A stretch of DNA of 56,311 nucleotides, from assembly GCA_036897095.1 (NCBI GenBank), contig JAYMSP010000357.1, positions 1 through 56,311 on the forward strand. The letters are read 5' to 3'. A model generated the notes under the pieces. It saw only the letters and a program-made list of their open reading frames with translations. It was not told the DNA's origin and made no database searches. Source of the DNA: Plantago elongata. Lineage: Eukaryota; Streptophyta; Magnoliopsida; Lamiales; Plantaginaceae. Below, one piece after another: positions 10,715 to 23,010 of the stretch (position 1 is the first letter of the stretch; each line of letters opens with the position of its first letter). Both the position numbers and the translations under genes were made by a program.

Positions 10715-11775
10715 ATGGCACAAGTGAAGTTACTCGGGACATGGGCTAGCCCGGTTTGTAACAGAATCTTGATAGCGTTAAACATGAAGGGGGTAGAATA
10801 CGAAATCATCGAAGAAGATTTGAAGGACAAGTCACCTCTTCTTTTGAAATCCAACCCGGTTCACAAGAAGGTTCCGGTTCTCTTACACAACGACAAATTC
10901 ATTGCGGAGTCCTTGGTCATCCTCGAGTACATTGACGAAACTTGGGATGGTCCGAGCATCATGCCCAAAGATCCTTATGAGAGAGCCATGGCTCGATTTT
11001 GGGCCAAGTTCATTGATGAAAAGGTAACTTATATCCACTCCTTTTGCACAATTTAGGCAAAATCTATGACTGAAGATTTTGTAACATCACTTCATAGAAG
11101 GGGTGAAGAGGCATTTCACCTCTTCTTAAGTCTGGCATTTTGCAAAAAGTACTTCTAAAGTTGGCATGTGCACAATTAGACCTCATAATTTAGAAAATTG
11201 CACAAGATATCCTTATGTTATTTATAATATGCATAGAAAATGACCCTTATATTTCTTAAATTATTATATGAACCCTTATATTCTTCAAAACTCAGTTTTA
11301 ATTTCTACGAACAAATGAGTAATCGCGTCCATGTTTCAAATAACATAGGACTTCGTACCTCAAAAATTGTGGTTTAACATGTTATCTTCCCAAATGAAGT
11401 TTGTGATGAAAATGCATGTGTATATTTCAGTGTTGGCCTACAATAAGGACAGCTTTAACAAGTTGTGGAGAGGAGCAACAAAAGGCAATGGGAGAAGCTA
11501 TGGAATTGCTCAGCTTTTTGGAGAGTGAGCTTAAGGGCAAAAAATTCTTTGGTGGTGAAACCATTGGGCTAGTTGATATTGCAGCCAATATAATTGCTTA
11601 CTGGATTCCAATTTTTGGGGAAGTAGTTGGTGTCGAGATTCTGTCCGAAGAAAAGTTTCCCAATTTGTATAAATGGGCTGATGATTATACTAATTTTGAC
11701 TATGTGAAAGAAAAACTTCCGGCCAAGGATGCATTGATTGAGACGATCAAGGTTTATTATAAGCCAACGAATTAG
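10715..11775 (+). CDS. Tau-class glutathione S-transferase, copy 4 (two exons, 217 aa)
   Basis: Exons 10715-11023 and 11431-11775, spliced AAG|GTAACT to TTTCAG|TGT in phase 0. This is the copy closest to the textbook tau sequence: [20 protein letters not shown] with the catalytic serine at S12, [30 protein letters not shown] and [14 protein letters not shown]. The C-terminal domain begins [15 protein letters not shown] and contains [18 protein letters not shown] and [14 protein letters not shown]. The likely role is cytosolic glutathione conjugation; the substrate is unknown. It lies 4 kb from copy 3, with PLATZ and RNase H sequences between. AATAAA occurs at about 11813. Confidence 0.96.
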
Positions 11776-14133
11776 AAGTTTGAAGTTCCACCTACCGATC
11801 TTTTAGATTATGAATAAATAAGATGTACGTGTTTCGGCTCACATTATAAGATGAGGTACTTATATGCTATTTGATTGCACAAATTGATTCACCCTACCAA
11901 CATATGATAAACCTTTGTATTGGACTTGATAGAAGCTTGGTGCATATCTCTATTTTTTGCTTTGTGTATTTGTCATAATTAGTGGTTTATTTGTATTGGT
12001 TGATGTCATAATATAATGTATTATAGTTGTTTTTTTGTATTCGTACGTAAGTAAGGTGCAATTTCGAACTTCTAATTTACTGGCTTAAAGTAATAATTAC
12101 GGTTGAAAACTGATGAATTTTGTATAGTTGAACATCTAGAAGTAGGAGAAAATTCGTTCCAACAGCACCTTGAAGAAAAATAAATTAATGTCGTTGATTA
12201 CCAACCTCTTTAAAATTAGTTTAATTTATAAATTCATTTGTGTATCGGGCCATCTTTCTGTTAGCCCAATTTCTCCACCCTGATCAGCTCATCAAACCCA
12301 ATGACCAGGCCTATTTATTGGTTTGGAGGCCCATTTTCATTTGAATAAGTTATTGATTCGTTTCTCTAATTACCTAACAAAGTTCATATCGATTAAACTC
12401 AGAAAAGTGGAATAAACATGAAAAGTAACTCAAAGTAAGGGAAGATTGAAATAACCGTTCCCTGAGCCAAGTGATGGCATGCCATGGGAAGGACTTGTCG
12501 CGGCCACAGTAATACAATAGATGCGTCGATTCATGTTTTAAAATGTTCTGACATACTGATGTATAAGTGTTATGAATCGTTAGTATACTTTTCATGAAGA
12601 CGATAGAAAATCATAGAGATGAAATTTGATTCCAATAGAATATTAAACTCACAATATATAGTTCTCTTCGAATAGAACAATACATTCGAAGTAAGATCCA
12701 TAAATTCAGCGTTTGTAGTGCCATTATATTGTTTCTCCTTTCCTAAATTAACCTTTTAAATCAACTTATGCTTAATTTACATTTAGTCAACTTATTTTTG
12801 ATTAATACTCACCATTTAGTAGCGTAGACCTTGTTGTGGACCTTGTGGTCATGAATCAGTGATTAAACTCCACGTGTTGTTAATAATTTTTCTAAACAAA
12901 ATTATTGTTTCATAAATTTATAACTTTTCAAATATAGAAATAATAAATTTAAGAAGCCACCAACCCATAAGATATCAAAAGTTGATGTTTAATTTTGGCA
13001 TCACATATGGAATAAAGAACATCGTCACAATCAAGAATGTTAACTCAGAAATCTATAAAAAGTGGACTGGTAGGTTAGATCGTAGATGGTTTCAGGGGTC
13101 ATGCTCATGCATGGATTTTTAATCTGTTTGGAACCTCGCTGGTAACTAAAAAAATATACACGCGCCATTCAAACTAAAACACATATTCTATAATACATCA
13201 GTTAAAATATTTAAATCGAATTTAAAAATCAAGATTACGTATCAATAAATACCATAACCTATACAAAAAGATAGAACCAAAACATACTGTTACACCAAAT
13301 ACACTTTGTTTCTTTTACAATCCAACATACTCATTCAACGAGATACTTTTAAATGGATGAATCGATTGAAATCTAGTCTAGTTATTAACTTAAACATAAA
13401 CAATTCATAAACTCTATTTAATATATCTATGTAAATGTAACTTCACTTTAAAAAAAAAAAAGTGTTATGTGATATCTAGTCACTACTAAATGTAAAATTT
13501 GTGTGATCATGCGTAATGTGAAAAAATATATCATACATTACTCTAAATAATTATGCGAATTGAGCCTTACGTACGTAGCTCAACGCAACTTGACTCGTTT
13601 GATAAGATTGTAACATCCCATCCCCTTATACTCTGAGGTCCAACATGCACCTATTCAATAAAATTATAACACCTCGTTCAACGTTATTTCTCTGTTTTCG
13701 TATACTAGCCAATAGATTTCAGTTGGTCATTAATACTAAAACTGGAGAAGGTCAATCACAATGTACTCGATCTCAATCTGGAGTCCTATGTATGTATTTT
13801 TAAAGTACACCTTGTTAGTATTCATATCGTTCTTAATCCTTTAACCTTACTAAAACTTTCGAGCTCGTAACTCCAACGTTAAAATGAGTTCGAGCCTAAC
13901 TTTTGTTTGGTGCACGGTGCACCCTCACTTCTGATTGTGTGATTTGCGCCATCAAGGCTCATCATCACCTACCAACATACTCCCGGTTAAATCCAAAAAA
14001 AATACCAAACAGTCCAATTTTCGTGGTTTCAGTTTTGATTTGAATCCACCACAAATACAGCAATTGAAACTACTACTATTACTACCTCTCCTCATTTGAA
14101 TTTTCGTTTTGGAGAGAAACAAATCACAGAACA
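11776..14133. other. Intergenic between GST cluster and MFS gene A
   Basis: No intact gene. It contains a cluster of GGCCCA/AGCCCAAT-type words at 12241-12340, a weak LINE-like frame at 12374-12595, low-complexity AT-rich DNA, and a 15-base palindrome (GGTGCACGGTGCACC) at 13909-13923 about 210 bases before the gene A start. Confidence 0.5.
12374..12595 (-). pseudogene. Possible LINE zinc-binding (zf-RVT-like) fragment, very weak
   Basis: The minus-strand frame contains VCQNILKHESTHLLYYC, which resembles the C...E(S/T)..HL...C pattern near the C-terminal zinc-binding region of plant LINE ORF2 proteins. Nothing else around it supports this, so it may be chance. Confidence 0.2.
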
Positions 14134-17100
14134 ATGGAGAGTTGGGGTAAACTGGTCCACTTGTTCGTCACCGTGTTTCTCTCCACCTTCGCTGAGATGA
14201 TGGTCGGTCCGGCACTTCCTGACGTCACTTTGGCCGCTGTTTGTCCCGGACAGGAAGAGTGCTCCACCGCCATTTACCTCACCGGCGTCCAACAAGCGGT
14301 AATTAACTAGTAACTAACTCTATTCGCCATTTTACATTCTCGTTCATTATTAGTTTTTTTAGTTTTGTTTGGCTTTTCAAATCACTGAGAATCGAAGAGC
14401 TCGAGAAATCGAGTGATAATTTGTGTTTTACTGCATTAATTGAGCTGCCTAGTTACTGGTGTTATGCTATTAGGAAGGAATTGTGTTAGATTGTTAATGA
14501 TGTGATGGAATGTGAAGATCTAAGTTCATTTTTTACCACATATAGAGATACTGATCGTTTTGTGGAGAAGGATTGAATAATTTTGCTATTCGAAAGGATA
14601 TTGGAGCTTATAGCTAGTAGTTGGTTAGAAGTCGGGATGAAATTTGATATTGATTGGAGATTTGACCTTGATTTTCTCTTGCTGTTTAGGAATCATAAGA
14701 TATGAATGGTGTGTTTGTTTACTGTATATGATACAAGTACTAGTTACGGTACAATTTTAGACATAGGATACACACACGGTGTGAAGTATGGACTGTGGAA
14801 TATGGTTTGACATGGCACTTTATCAACATTTTGCTATTGGTGTTGTAGTGTGGGAATAACTTGTGTTAGACTGGTGAAAATTGAAAAATGAGGTTAACAC
14901 TTGGGTTAGTGATGGTGTGGTTATCATGGTATTCGAGTTGCGTGACCTGATTAGGGAGTGTGATTAGTCCTAATATTCATGGATTGTACTTGTTAGATAG
15001 CCTAGTGCAATTCCTTTTCCTTGTATTATAGATCGGGTTGCTCTGGAAAGTAAACGTTTGCTACTCTTTGTACTTGACAATGTTCGCAGTGCTAATACAA
15101 AAACATTTTCTGAAATGCAGGTTACTGGACTAGGATCTGTGTTCATGATGCCAATACTAGGGAAACTTTCTGACATTTACGGACGGAAACTTATGCTAAC
15201 AATCCCCATGTTTTTCTCCATCGTCCCATCAGGTTTGTGATAATACAAAGTCTTACCTGCTTCAAGTATTCAACTAAGACATTTAGAAGACAGGTGCTAT
15301 CCATTAATTGGAACTGTCTAGCCAGCTATCAATTTGTGAACTGCTCGAGTTGTAGCAAGAAATAAAATCATGATGAAAACATAAACAATGCATATCTGCC
15401 TAAACCATATTAATGGGATTTATATTCCCAGTTGAGATATGTAACCAAAAGACTCATGCTGCTGTTTCACACTAATTGGCTGGGTACATGCAGTGCTACT
15501 GGCAGTGATGAGGACAAAAAACTCCCTCTATGCATATTATGTCATCAGGACTTTAACTGGCATGGTTACTCAAGGTGGAGTAGTTGGCATTTCTCTTGCT
15601 TATTTGGTAACTCACACCTCATTCCCTATCTATTCTATTTTTGTAATTAATATCCGGTTACCTCCGATTTCATCTTTTTTCCAAACCAAAGGAACAGGCA
15701 TGCCAGAGAAGGATGTGCAACTATTAAATAGTTAAATTTTATTAGGCATTATTTCGAAGCCAATAGTGACTGTATACAAACTGATTAAAGCTTTTCACAA
15801 ACATAATCACTTAAAATTGTTTTTGCAAAACTTTTAATTATGATTCAGTAAAGACAATCTACCAGAATCAGATTTAATGAATTACCTTGTTGATTCTTCC
15901 AGCTTATTCTGTTTTACTCTGTTTCAAATATGCACCAGTTTCACTTCAAAACCACTTTAACCTTACTTTGATTTATTAACTCGCTCCAAAAGAATTCAGA
16001 TTTCTTGCAAATAGGCACTCAATTTTAGGTCAAAGAACGTAGTATAGGTGCTTGTACTGTATGCAAAAGGACGAGCTAAACTTACCCAGCCTCTTCTGAT
16101 CAAATATCCTATATACTTGCTAAATCATTTAGCAAGTTCTCTATCTGATCTTTTAGTTTTGTGCAGAAATCATGAAGTTTCTCTGTTTGCTAAGATGACT
16201 TTTCAGGAATATAGATATCGATGAAAAATCGATTTACCTAAGATGTCTTGTTTATTTGGTGTTGCATAGCATTTGAAGTCCATTTTTGTTAATAGTCCTC
16301 TGTGTTATCTATAATTTATCCTGCTTAAAGTTTTAATTGGATGGTAACAAAGGCATCTTTTAAAGACTGAATGCTGTGATTCCATCATATTGGATATCAA
16401 TTTAAATGAGATTTATGCCACTGTTTACCATGTAATTTATTGTTGATTTTAACTTCACAGGCTGACAATGTATCGGTAAGCAAGCGTGTCTCTGCATTTG
16501 GCATCCTTTCTGGTATCATGTATGCTGCATTTGTTGGTGGTACTTTTGCCTGTCGGGTACTCTCCACCAGTCAGATATTTCAGGTCTTTCCTCTATCAGT
16601 ATATGATCCGCTTTTCTTTGGGTATCTGATCCGTTTGAGAAACAACAAATTGCTGTGATCTTTTCGGTAATTTCCAATCAAAGAGAACTTCAACTACTTT
16701 GATACTTAATATGCTAAGAGTTATATTTTCTCAGGTCACAGCAGGTATCTCAATAGTAGCACTCATTTACATGGGAGTCTTTTTGGAGGAAACAACACGA
16801 CAGACCGATCCTTTAGAGCAGCCGATTTTGAAGGTAATGGAGAGTGACGAAGACTGTTCTAAGGAATCAAAGAAGATTCACTTGCTCAACAAACTTCCAT
16901 CTCCCAAGGACGTGCTTGGTTTGCTAAAGAGCAGGTAGGGTGACTCGGATCAAATTAAAATTCATTTGTTAGTGTGTATTTTATTCTTTTGTTCCTTTCC
17001 TTTTTGTGTTGCATCATAAATTCCTATACCAATCCGTAGTAAAGATAATATCCTTTATGCAGAAGGAGCATATGTTTTTATCAATAATAATTAAAATTCT

Positions 17101-20100
17101 GTAGATATTTAAGTAGACATAACTGTTAAATTTGTCAATATCCTTTTGCATTTTAGTACTTATGGTTTCTGGAATGAAATTAATAATCTGAGAAAGTTCT
17201 TTTTCCTGGCCAGTTAATGTAAGATGTATTTGTTATCTAGAGGTAGGAAGGGAGTGAAAAGTAGAAGTATACAACCCTTGCTCCAAGAGAGATGATTACG
17301 ATAGCCCTCCAGTTCTTTTGGGGTTTTGGCTTCGTTTGGAGGAAGTAAATGAAATACTACTTGGTTTGGTATTTCAAGTATCTAAAGACGAATAATAGTT
17401 TTTGGCATTATTTTCACTACAACCAACTCCCTATTAGCAGGCACTAGAATTTATTCCCATTGAGTGTGTTCCCTTGCGCTTCCCTATTTTGCTTCTCTAT
17501 TGGCATCTTAGGCATTAAAAACCTCATCCTATCATAAGGTATATAAGTGTGTAGATTATCCTAAAGATTTTTGGAAAACGTCTTAATTATGGTCACAGAA
17601 GCTGCTCTTGAAGCATACAGTAGGTGGTTTGACCTAGAAAATGTGCCTCAACGTATTTAAAAAGATAGTTAAACATCATTTCCTAAATATGAACATGTTG
17701 ACCGTGCTATGACTTCTGAAATCATTATTTCTGTTACTGAGGCATTCATAACTTGTTTACTTCAAATTATTTTGATTAAGCATCATAAAAAGGCGTTTAG
17801 TACTACAAATCCTTATTTCTTGTTTTATTAATGATTATTTCTTATCTTGATCTCAAAGACATTAATTCCCTTATATATTGCAGTACTACATTTCCTTTGG
17901 TTGCACTTGCTTCTTTCTTCAATAGCCTTGCAGAGGCCGGTCTTCAAGTTTGCTTAATGGTATCTCGTTTTTGTTTGTTATTTTATTTTCAGCAATTAGA
18001 AATAATTTTATCATGTGTGCTCATGGTGTTGGTACATTTATTATCTGCAGTATTTCTTGAAGGCGCAGCTTCATTACCAGAAAGACCAAATGGCTGATGT
18101 TTTGCTCATTGCATATATCGGAGCAACCATATCAAATGTAGATCCATATCACCTAATCACTATAACTTCTCAATCCCTTGTGTTGCTTCATTCATTCATC
18201 ATATTGTTTCTGTTTTCATCTTACATTTCTCTGACTAGGAAACTTGACAAATTTTGCAGATGATCTTCGTTCCTATACTGGGTCCTCTTATTGGTGAGGA
18301 GACAATGCTATGTTTAGGACTTCTTGCTGGATTCTTTAATGTAAGCAATTTTCATATTCTTTAATTGTTTCCTGTTTATAGCTCTGTCCAATAGGAGATG
18401 GAATTTATTGGTTAGACTCCTGAATTTGGTTGTCTGGTTTGGTGCAGATGTTCTTTGACAGCATAGCATGGGCTTTTTGGGTAAGTTGTTCTATATTGCT
18501 CGAAATAAGTTCCACTGTGCACTCATCATTCCACCTCATTACATGATGTTGAACACTAGTATTGTATGAAGAATTGTGTACGGTTGAGCGTGAAAGTGCT
18601 CAAGTTGATCTCACTATCACTTACGAAAATGTTTCAGCACTTTCATGTGTTATTCTCAAAGTTCTACCCTTGCAATTTAAAAAACCTACTAACATTTGAT
18701 TATGAAGTCAATATGGTGTGATGTTGATCTCCCCGAATGTTGTTTCTTATGCACGTAGCCATAAGATTGCTTGGGTACTGTCTGAATGTGGAATATTGTT
18801 TTGTTTGTCTATGTATAGGTACCCTATGTTTCTGCATCATTGGGGATTTTTCTTTTCCTTGCACCTCCAGCTGTGAGTTATACACAGGATTGGTGAATTT
18901 ATGTTCCTCTCAGCTTGTTAGATAAGATGTTTGCTGACTTGCTCAATGTTGTTTCCACACAGGTAAGAAGCATCGTGTCTAAACAAGTTGGACCCAGTGA
19001 ACAGGTAATTAGAAATCGATACTTAAAAAGGACTTTGTGCTTATTTTTAGTACAAGAGTATTTCCAATTAGTAGCCAAATTCCACGCAGCCTACTAAGCA
19101 TTGTCCTAGTGACTCTATTTGCAGGTTTTCTAAGTTTAAGCTATACTAAGAGAATAAGTTCAGAGGCCACCTCCTTACAAACCTGTGAAACCATCACATC
19201 TTTGTTCTGAAAACAATTCAAATTCCTGATTCTCCAGATAGCAGCTAGAACACTTCCAAATGTAGTCATCCTAAACCTGAAAACCAGAGAATGTTGCCTA
19301 GAATCACCAGCAAAAAGGTCAATCCAATCAAAGAGAGAGTGACATCTCATCCCCATTCCTATAGCACGCATAATAATATGTAAAACCTGACTAGAAAAAG
19401 GACACATACGAAAATATGATTATGAGTCTTTACCAGTCCCCCACAGCTCACACAGATTAGAATCAATCAGACCAAACCTTGTTAGTCTGTCTTTTGTAGG
19501 AAGTCTTTGCCACATTACAAGCCAATGAATAAAAGACACTCTTGGAAGAGATCCATACTTGAGTACTCCACTTCACTGTTGCCATCTGAGGCACAAAAGC
19601 ATCAGACAGTTTCCTGGCAATGTCAGAAGATAGTACTCCCCTGAAACAACGCTGCACATTAGGAATCGGCTGGAGAAGATAATCCCTGATTTTGAGAAGA
19701 AATTTCCACTGAGGAGAATCAGAATCGCTAACTTGAACCTCCCATATACTACTCCCCTGTAACTTGTAGTGATCAAGCCAACAAGTCCATGCAGTTTTTG
19801 TTCGACCCAATCTAGCAACAAGAAGGCCCATAGTGCTTTTATTCCACCCCAAGACCTCCTTTATTACTATTAGTTACTCGAACTTGAACAGTCTCTGACT
19901 ATTTCTTGCAATCATTACCTACTTTTATTTTGCTAAAACTTTATACTTACCCTTTAGAACTATTCTAATAGTTCACCAGTCAAAATTTACAGAGTTACTT
20001 GAGATGATTTTCTTTGGTTGGTAACTTTTCTAGTTTGTTGTATGGATGATAATCCTATTTACTTTTATATTAACAGGGACTTGCACAAGGATGCATTTTG

Positions 20101-20658
20101 GGAGTAACAGCAGTTGCTAACATCGTATCCCCGTTAATTTATAGTCCACTTTCAGGTGGCCACCACGTTTTTGTTGCATAGAGATCTGGTATTATACTTC
20201 AACTTAAACCCTAAATGGTGTTTTTATCTTCCAGCCTTATTTTTGTCCGAGAAGGCTCCATTTCATTTCCAAGGTTTCGGTGTCCTATGCGTTGGACTTG
20301 CTTGGGTAAGAACATCTTGACTTGATTGCTTCTAAACTTATTAACAAGTTCTTTTTATAAAGTAAGCTTGCCACCGGAAATTTCTTAAATAAATTGCTAT
20401 TAATTTGTTCTGGTTCCCGAATTGTCCACAACATGAATTGAGTAACATGAAAAGCATGTAAACACATGCACACCATATTACTTCACTGACAAATTATAAT
20501 CACAAAAATCTGTTAAATTTACTTAAAACTTATGTCCTTGATGCTAAGTGAAGAATTTATTTGTGCAGCTGGCTGGCTTCTTCGTGAGCATAGGGATTAA
20601 GCTTGCTCCCCACTTCTCCAGAAACGGAAACATGAACAGAAACATCATTGAGGCCTAA
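14134..20658 (+). CDS. MFS transporter A, TetA/HIAT1-like (14 exons, 441 aa)
   Basis: Exons: 14134-14298, 15121-15232, 15494-15606, 16461-16583, 16735-16934, 17884-17959, 18051-18137, 18260-18340, 18448-18480, 18819-18872, 18963-19004, 20077-20155, 20235-20305, 20569-20658. All borders are GT-AG and the total is 1326 bases in one frame. The protein is a 12-helix major facilitator of the plant group annotated as hippocampus-abundant-transcript-like or tetracycline-resistance-like. Motif A between helices 2 and 3 is GKLSDIYGRK (residues 69-78). The N-terminus is MESWGKLVHLFVTVFLSTFAEMMVGPALPD. A central loop holds KVMESDEDCSKESKK, and the tail is short (PHFSRNGNMNRNIIEA). Probably an H+-coupled small-molecule exporter by family; the substrate is unknown. 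It is a distant paralog of B, C and D and has five more introns. Intron 11 contains an antisense LINE fragment. Confidence 0.92.
19141..19860 (-). mobile_element. Antisense LINE ORF2 C-terminal relic in intron 11 of MFS gene A
   Basis: The minus-strand frame from 19852 reads LGRTKTAWTCWLDHYKLQGS, then SSIWEV and WKFLLKIRDYLLQPIP. This is the standard linker before the zinc-binding domain of plant LINE ORF2. After frameshifts near 19490 it continues as DRLTRFGLIDSNLCELWG and MCPFSSQVLHIIMRAIGM, then WRIRNLNCFQNKD, ending in a stop at 19141. At least two frame changes and one stop mark it as dead. Reverse transcriptase and endonuclease regions are missing (5' truncation). No convincing target-site duplication was found by eye. 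It does not interrupt host splice sites. Confidence 0.8.
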
Positions 20659-21959
20659 ATCCTATAATTCAGGCACCTGTTGAACAAATCTCGGCAAGTG
20701 AACTGGGTATGCTCTCTAGAGTATAGATAATGTAGGGCTTAGCTTTTCATGTATATATATCTATTGGATTTCCACTAAACCAGTCTACATAATAGGGGAA
20801 TTCATGGTCAATTAGCTACGGTATCATGTAGGATTTATTTTAAAAATTAAGTTAGAACTTCACATGCATATATATTGAATGCTTAAACTAGTTTGGCTGT
20901 TATTACAACACGTAGCTTTTATGTTCGAACTCATTCATGGCATCTATATCTGATGCTAGTATCTAAATATTTTTGTCCCACATTATATGTCCAACAAGTT
21001 ACAAGTCCCCTGGACCATGGTATACTCAGCACTTGTTTTTCCTACATGTATATTTCCACATCATTACTGATTTACTGATCTATGCAACATCTCGTATGCC
21101 TTGTTACGACTCCTAATAGCACAGCTGATCCTTTGAGCAATACGTATGGTTCGATTAACAATAATTTGTTTGCAACTGTTAGGTCACAAGCAATTTTACG
21201 AGTAGTTCTGTAAGATATCACTTTCTTCTGAGGCTATTTTTATCGTTGGTGATGCAACTGGGTATATAAAATTTTGTTCCCGCAATTTTTCTATGTTCGA
21301 TCATCATTATGCTTAAACTTGTTTGAGTACTTAAATACTTAATATCGTAATTATATAAGATTAAATAAGAAATATTTAACTTAATTATTTCATCTTGCTT
21401 GCTTCAGTTATCCCAAAAGAGATATAAATATTATTGTTACAACATCAAACATCAGAATCAGGCATATATTCCTTCTGTGATTGTACATATACAATGTCTG
21501 TGCACCCACAATTGGCTAGGTGTATAAAGAATACGTCGAATTGATTGTACAACTAACTATATGAATCACTGACTTTGATTTTATATGAATGATGAATTTG
21601 TCATCTCTAAACTACATGACACGTCCCTTTGCTTGTGGCTTGATCATTTCTGCCCCATCATGAAACATCCTGGTGGATTAAATCGTCAGATTGCTCCATA
21701 CAGGACGGTTAAAACTTTCATTGATGTGTCGTGGATAAAGGCGTATGTTATTACATTTCATCTAAAACTACGTACCAACCCTCCAAATAGAATGAAAGTT
21801 TGTATTTTTTTCTTTTACCTTTCTTTTTCGTTTTCAAATGTCTCGTACAATAACACATCCGGCTCAAATGTATGTTACTATGCTTATATTATATGTATAG
21901 TGATTTTTTTTCTCATCATGAAGTTTTATGGTACCTTCTAAATGGGAAATCATATGAAT

Positions 21960-21995
21960 TAAATTTGAGAGGGAGGGAGTAGTAGCTATCATAGA
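21960..21995. repeat. Possible Stowaway-type MITE end
   Basis: TTTGAGAGGGAGGGAGTAGTA is the reverse of TACTACTCCCTCCCTCTCAAA, close to the usual TACTCCCTCCGT terminus of Stowaway elements and next to a TA. I could not locate the partner end with confidence. Confidence 0.3.
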
Positions 21996-22864
21996 GTCTT
22001 TGACTATTGTGCAGAACCTTTGAATTGATTACCTTGTATTTAAGATTACATTGACTTGAAGAAACAAACCTACTTCTTGTTACCAATCTTAGAAACGGTT
22101 GGTAGATTTCAAAGTCCTTTTCGCCATGAAACATGCCAAGTTCACCAACTTCCCGGCATATGGCTGTGATTTAGTAATGTTATCAAGCCGAGGTGATCCG
22201 AACATTTTGCACCAAACTTTGATTTGAATGGTATTTGAGATTAATTCCGACAATGATTGTTAGCAAATCCTCAATATGAAAGTTCGAGCATGAGCTCGAA
22301 ACAACATAAGAAACTTGAGTTCGATTTGTTTGAAATGAAACGAGTTAGAGTTCAAATTTGAAAAGAAAAGAAACCAAATACCAGATTGAGTCACACAAGT
22401 CTTAGCGAGTTCTACCATGGGAGACTTAACACGTTATGAACATAATCACTTCAAAGATAATGAGTTTATATTGTTGACGAAGTCTAGGAGTAAATTAGTC
22501 GACTGGCTCATATATACTCGATAAGGAAACAAACTTCAAATAGATCGAATTCTAATCCTATCAAACAAACTCATTAAATACTTATTAATATTCGACTCAT
22601 AAATATAATATACTTGTTTTGATTGTGTCTTTGTGTTGTACAAAGTACAATTTTAGAAATGGGCGAACTTTGAACTAAACAACAGTTGAGAACTTTATTC
22701 GTTGATCACATACCTAATTGATATCTTCTGGACAAGACATTTTATTCATTGTAAAATAATGCTAAAACTTATATTTACTAAGGAACTACGTCACACGAAG
22801 CAAAATTCAATTCATTCTTTAGGTTATTGCATCTTTTCTTTGGCAGATGCAAGGAACTTCTGGG

Positions 22865-23010
22865 CTTCTGGCACAAATCATAACCCTGCCCGAAGGATTT
22901 GTAACGTGCACATAAGAACGAAGTCTAGGTTCGTAAATAGTTTTGAAAATATATCTGCGATATCCTTTACTCTCCTCTTCCATAAAATTTTATATATTTC
23001 TCATTTAGTC
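22865..23010 (-). pseudogene. Possible Ty1-copia RNase H tail fragment (weak)
   Basis: On the minus strand one frame reads ILWKRRVKDIADIFSKLFTN, then LDFVLMCTLQILRAGL before a stop. The ADIF(T/S)K word followed by a hydrophobic tail is typical of the very end of copia polyproteins. The match is short and stands alone. Confidence 0.28.

Noticed and set aside
13909-13923. GGTGCACGGTGCACC palindrome before gene A
   Set aside because: Perfect but short, single, and not shared with the B, C and D promoters; too little to claim a site.
13952-14295. Minus-strand open frames over MFS gene A exon 1
   Set aside because: They are antisense shadows of the exon and its leader; the plus strand encodes a clear family N-terminus.
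21585-21941. 118-codon open frame
   Set aside because: Composition is AT-driven (Phe/Ile/Tyr-rich) with no family motif; part overlaps a probable MITE end.
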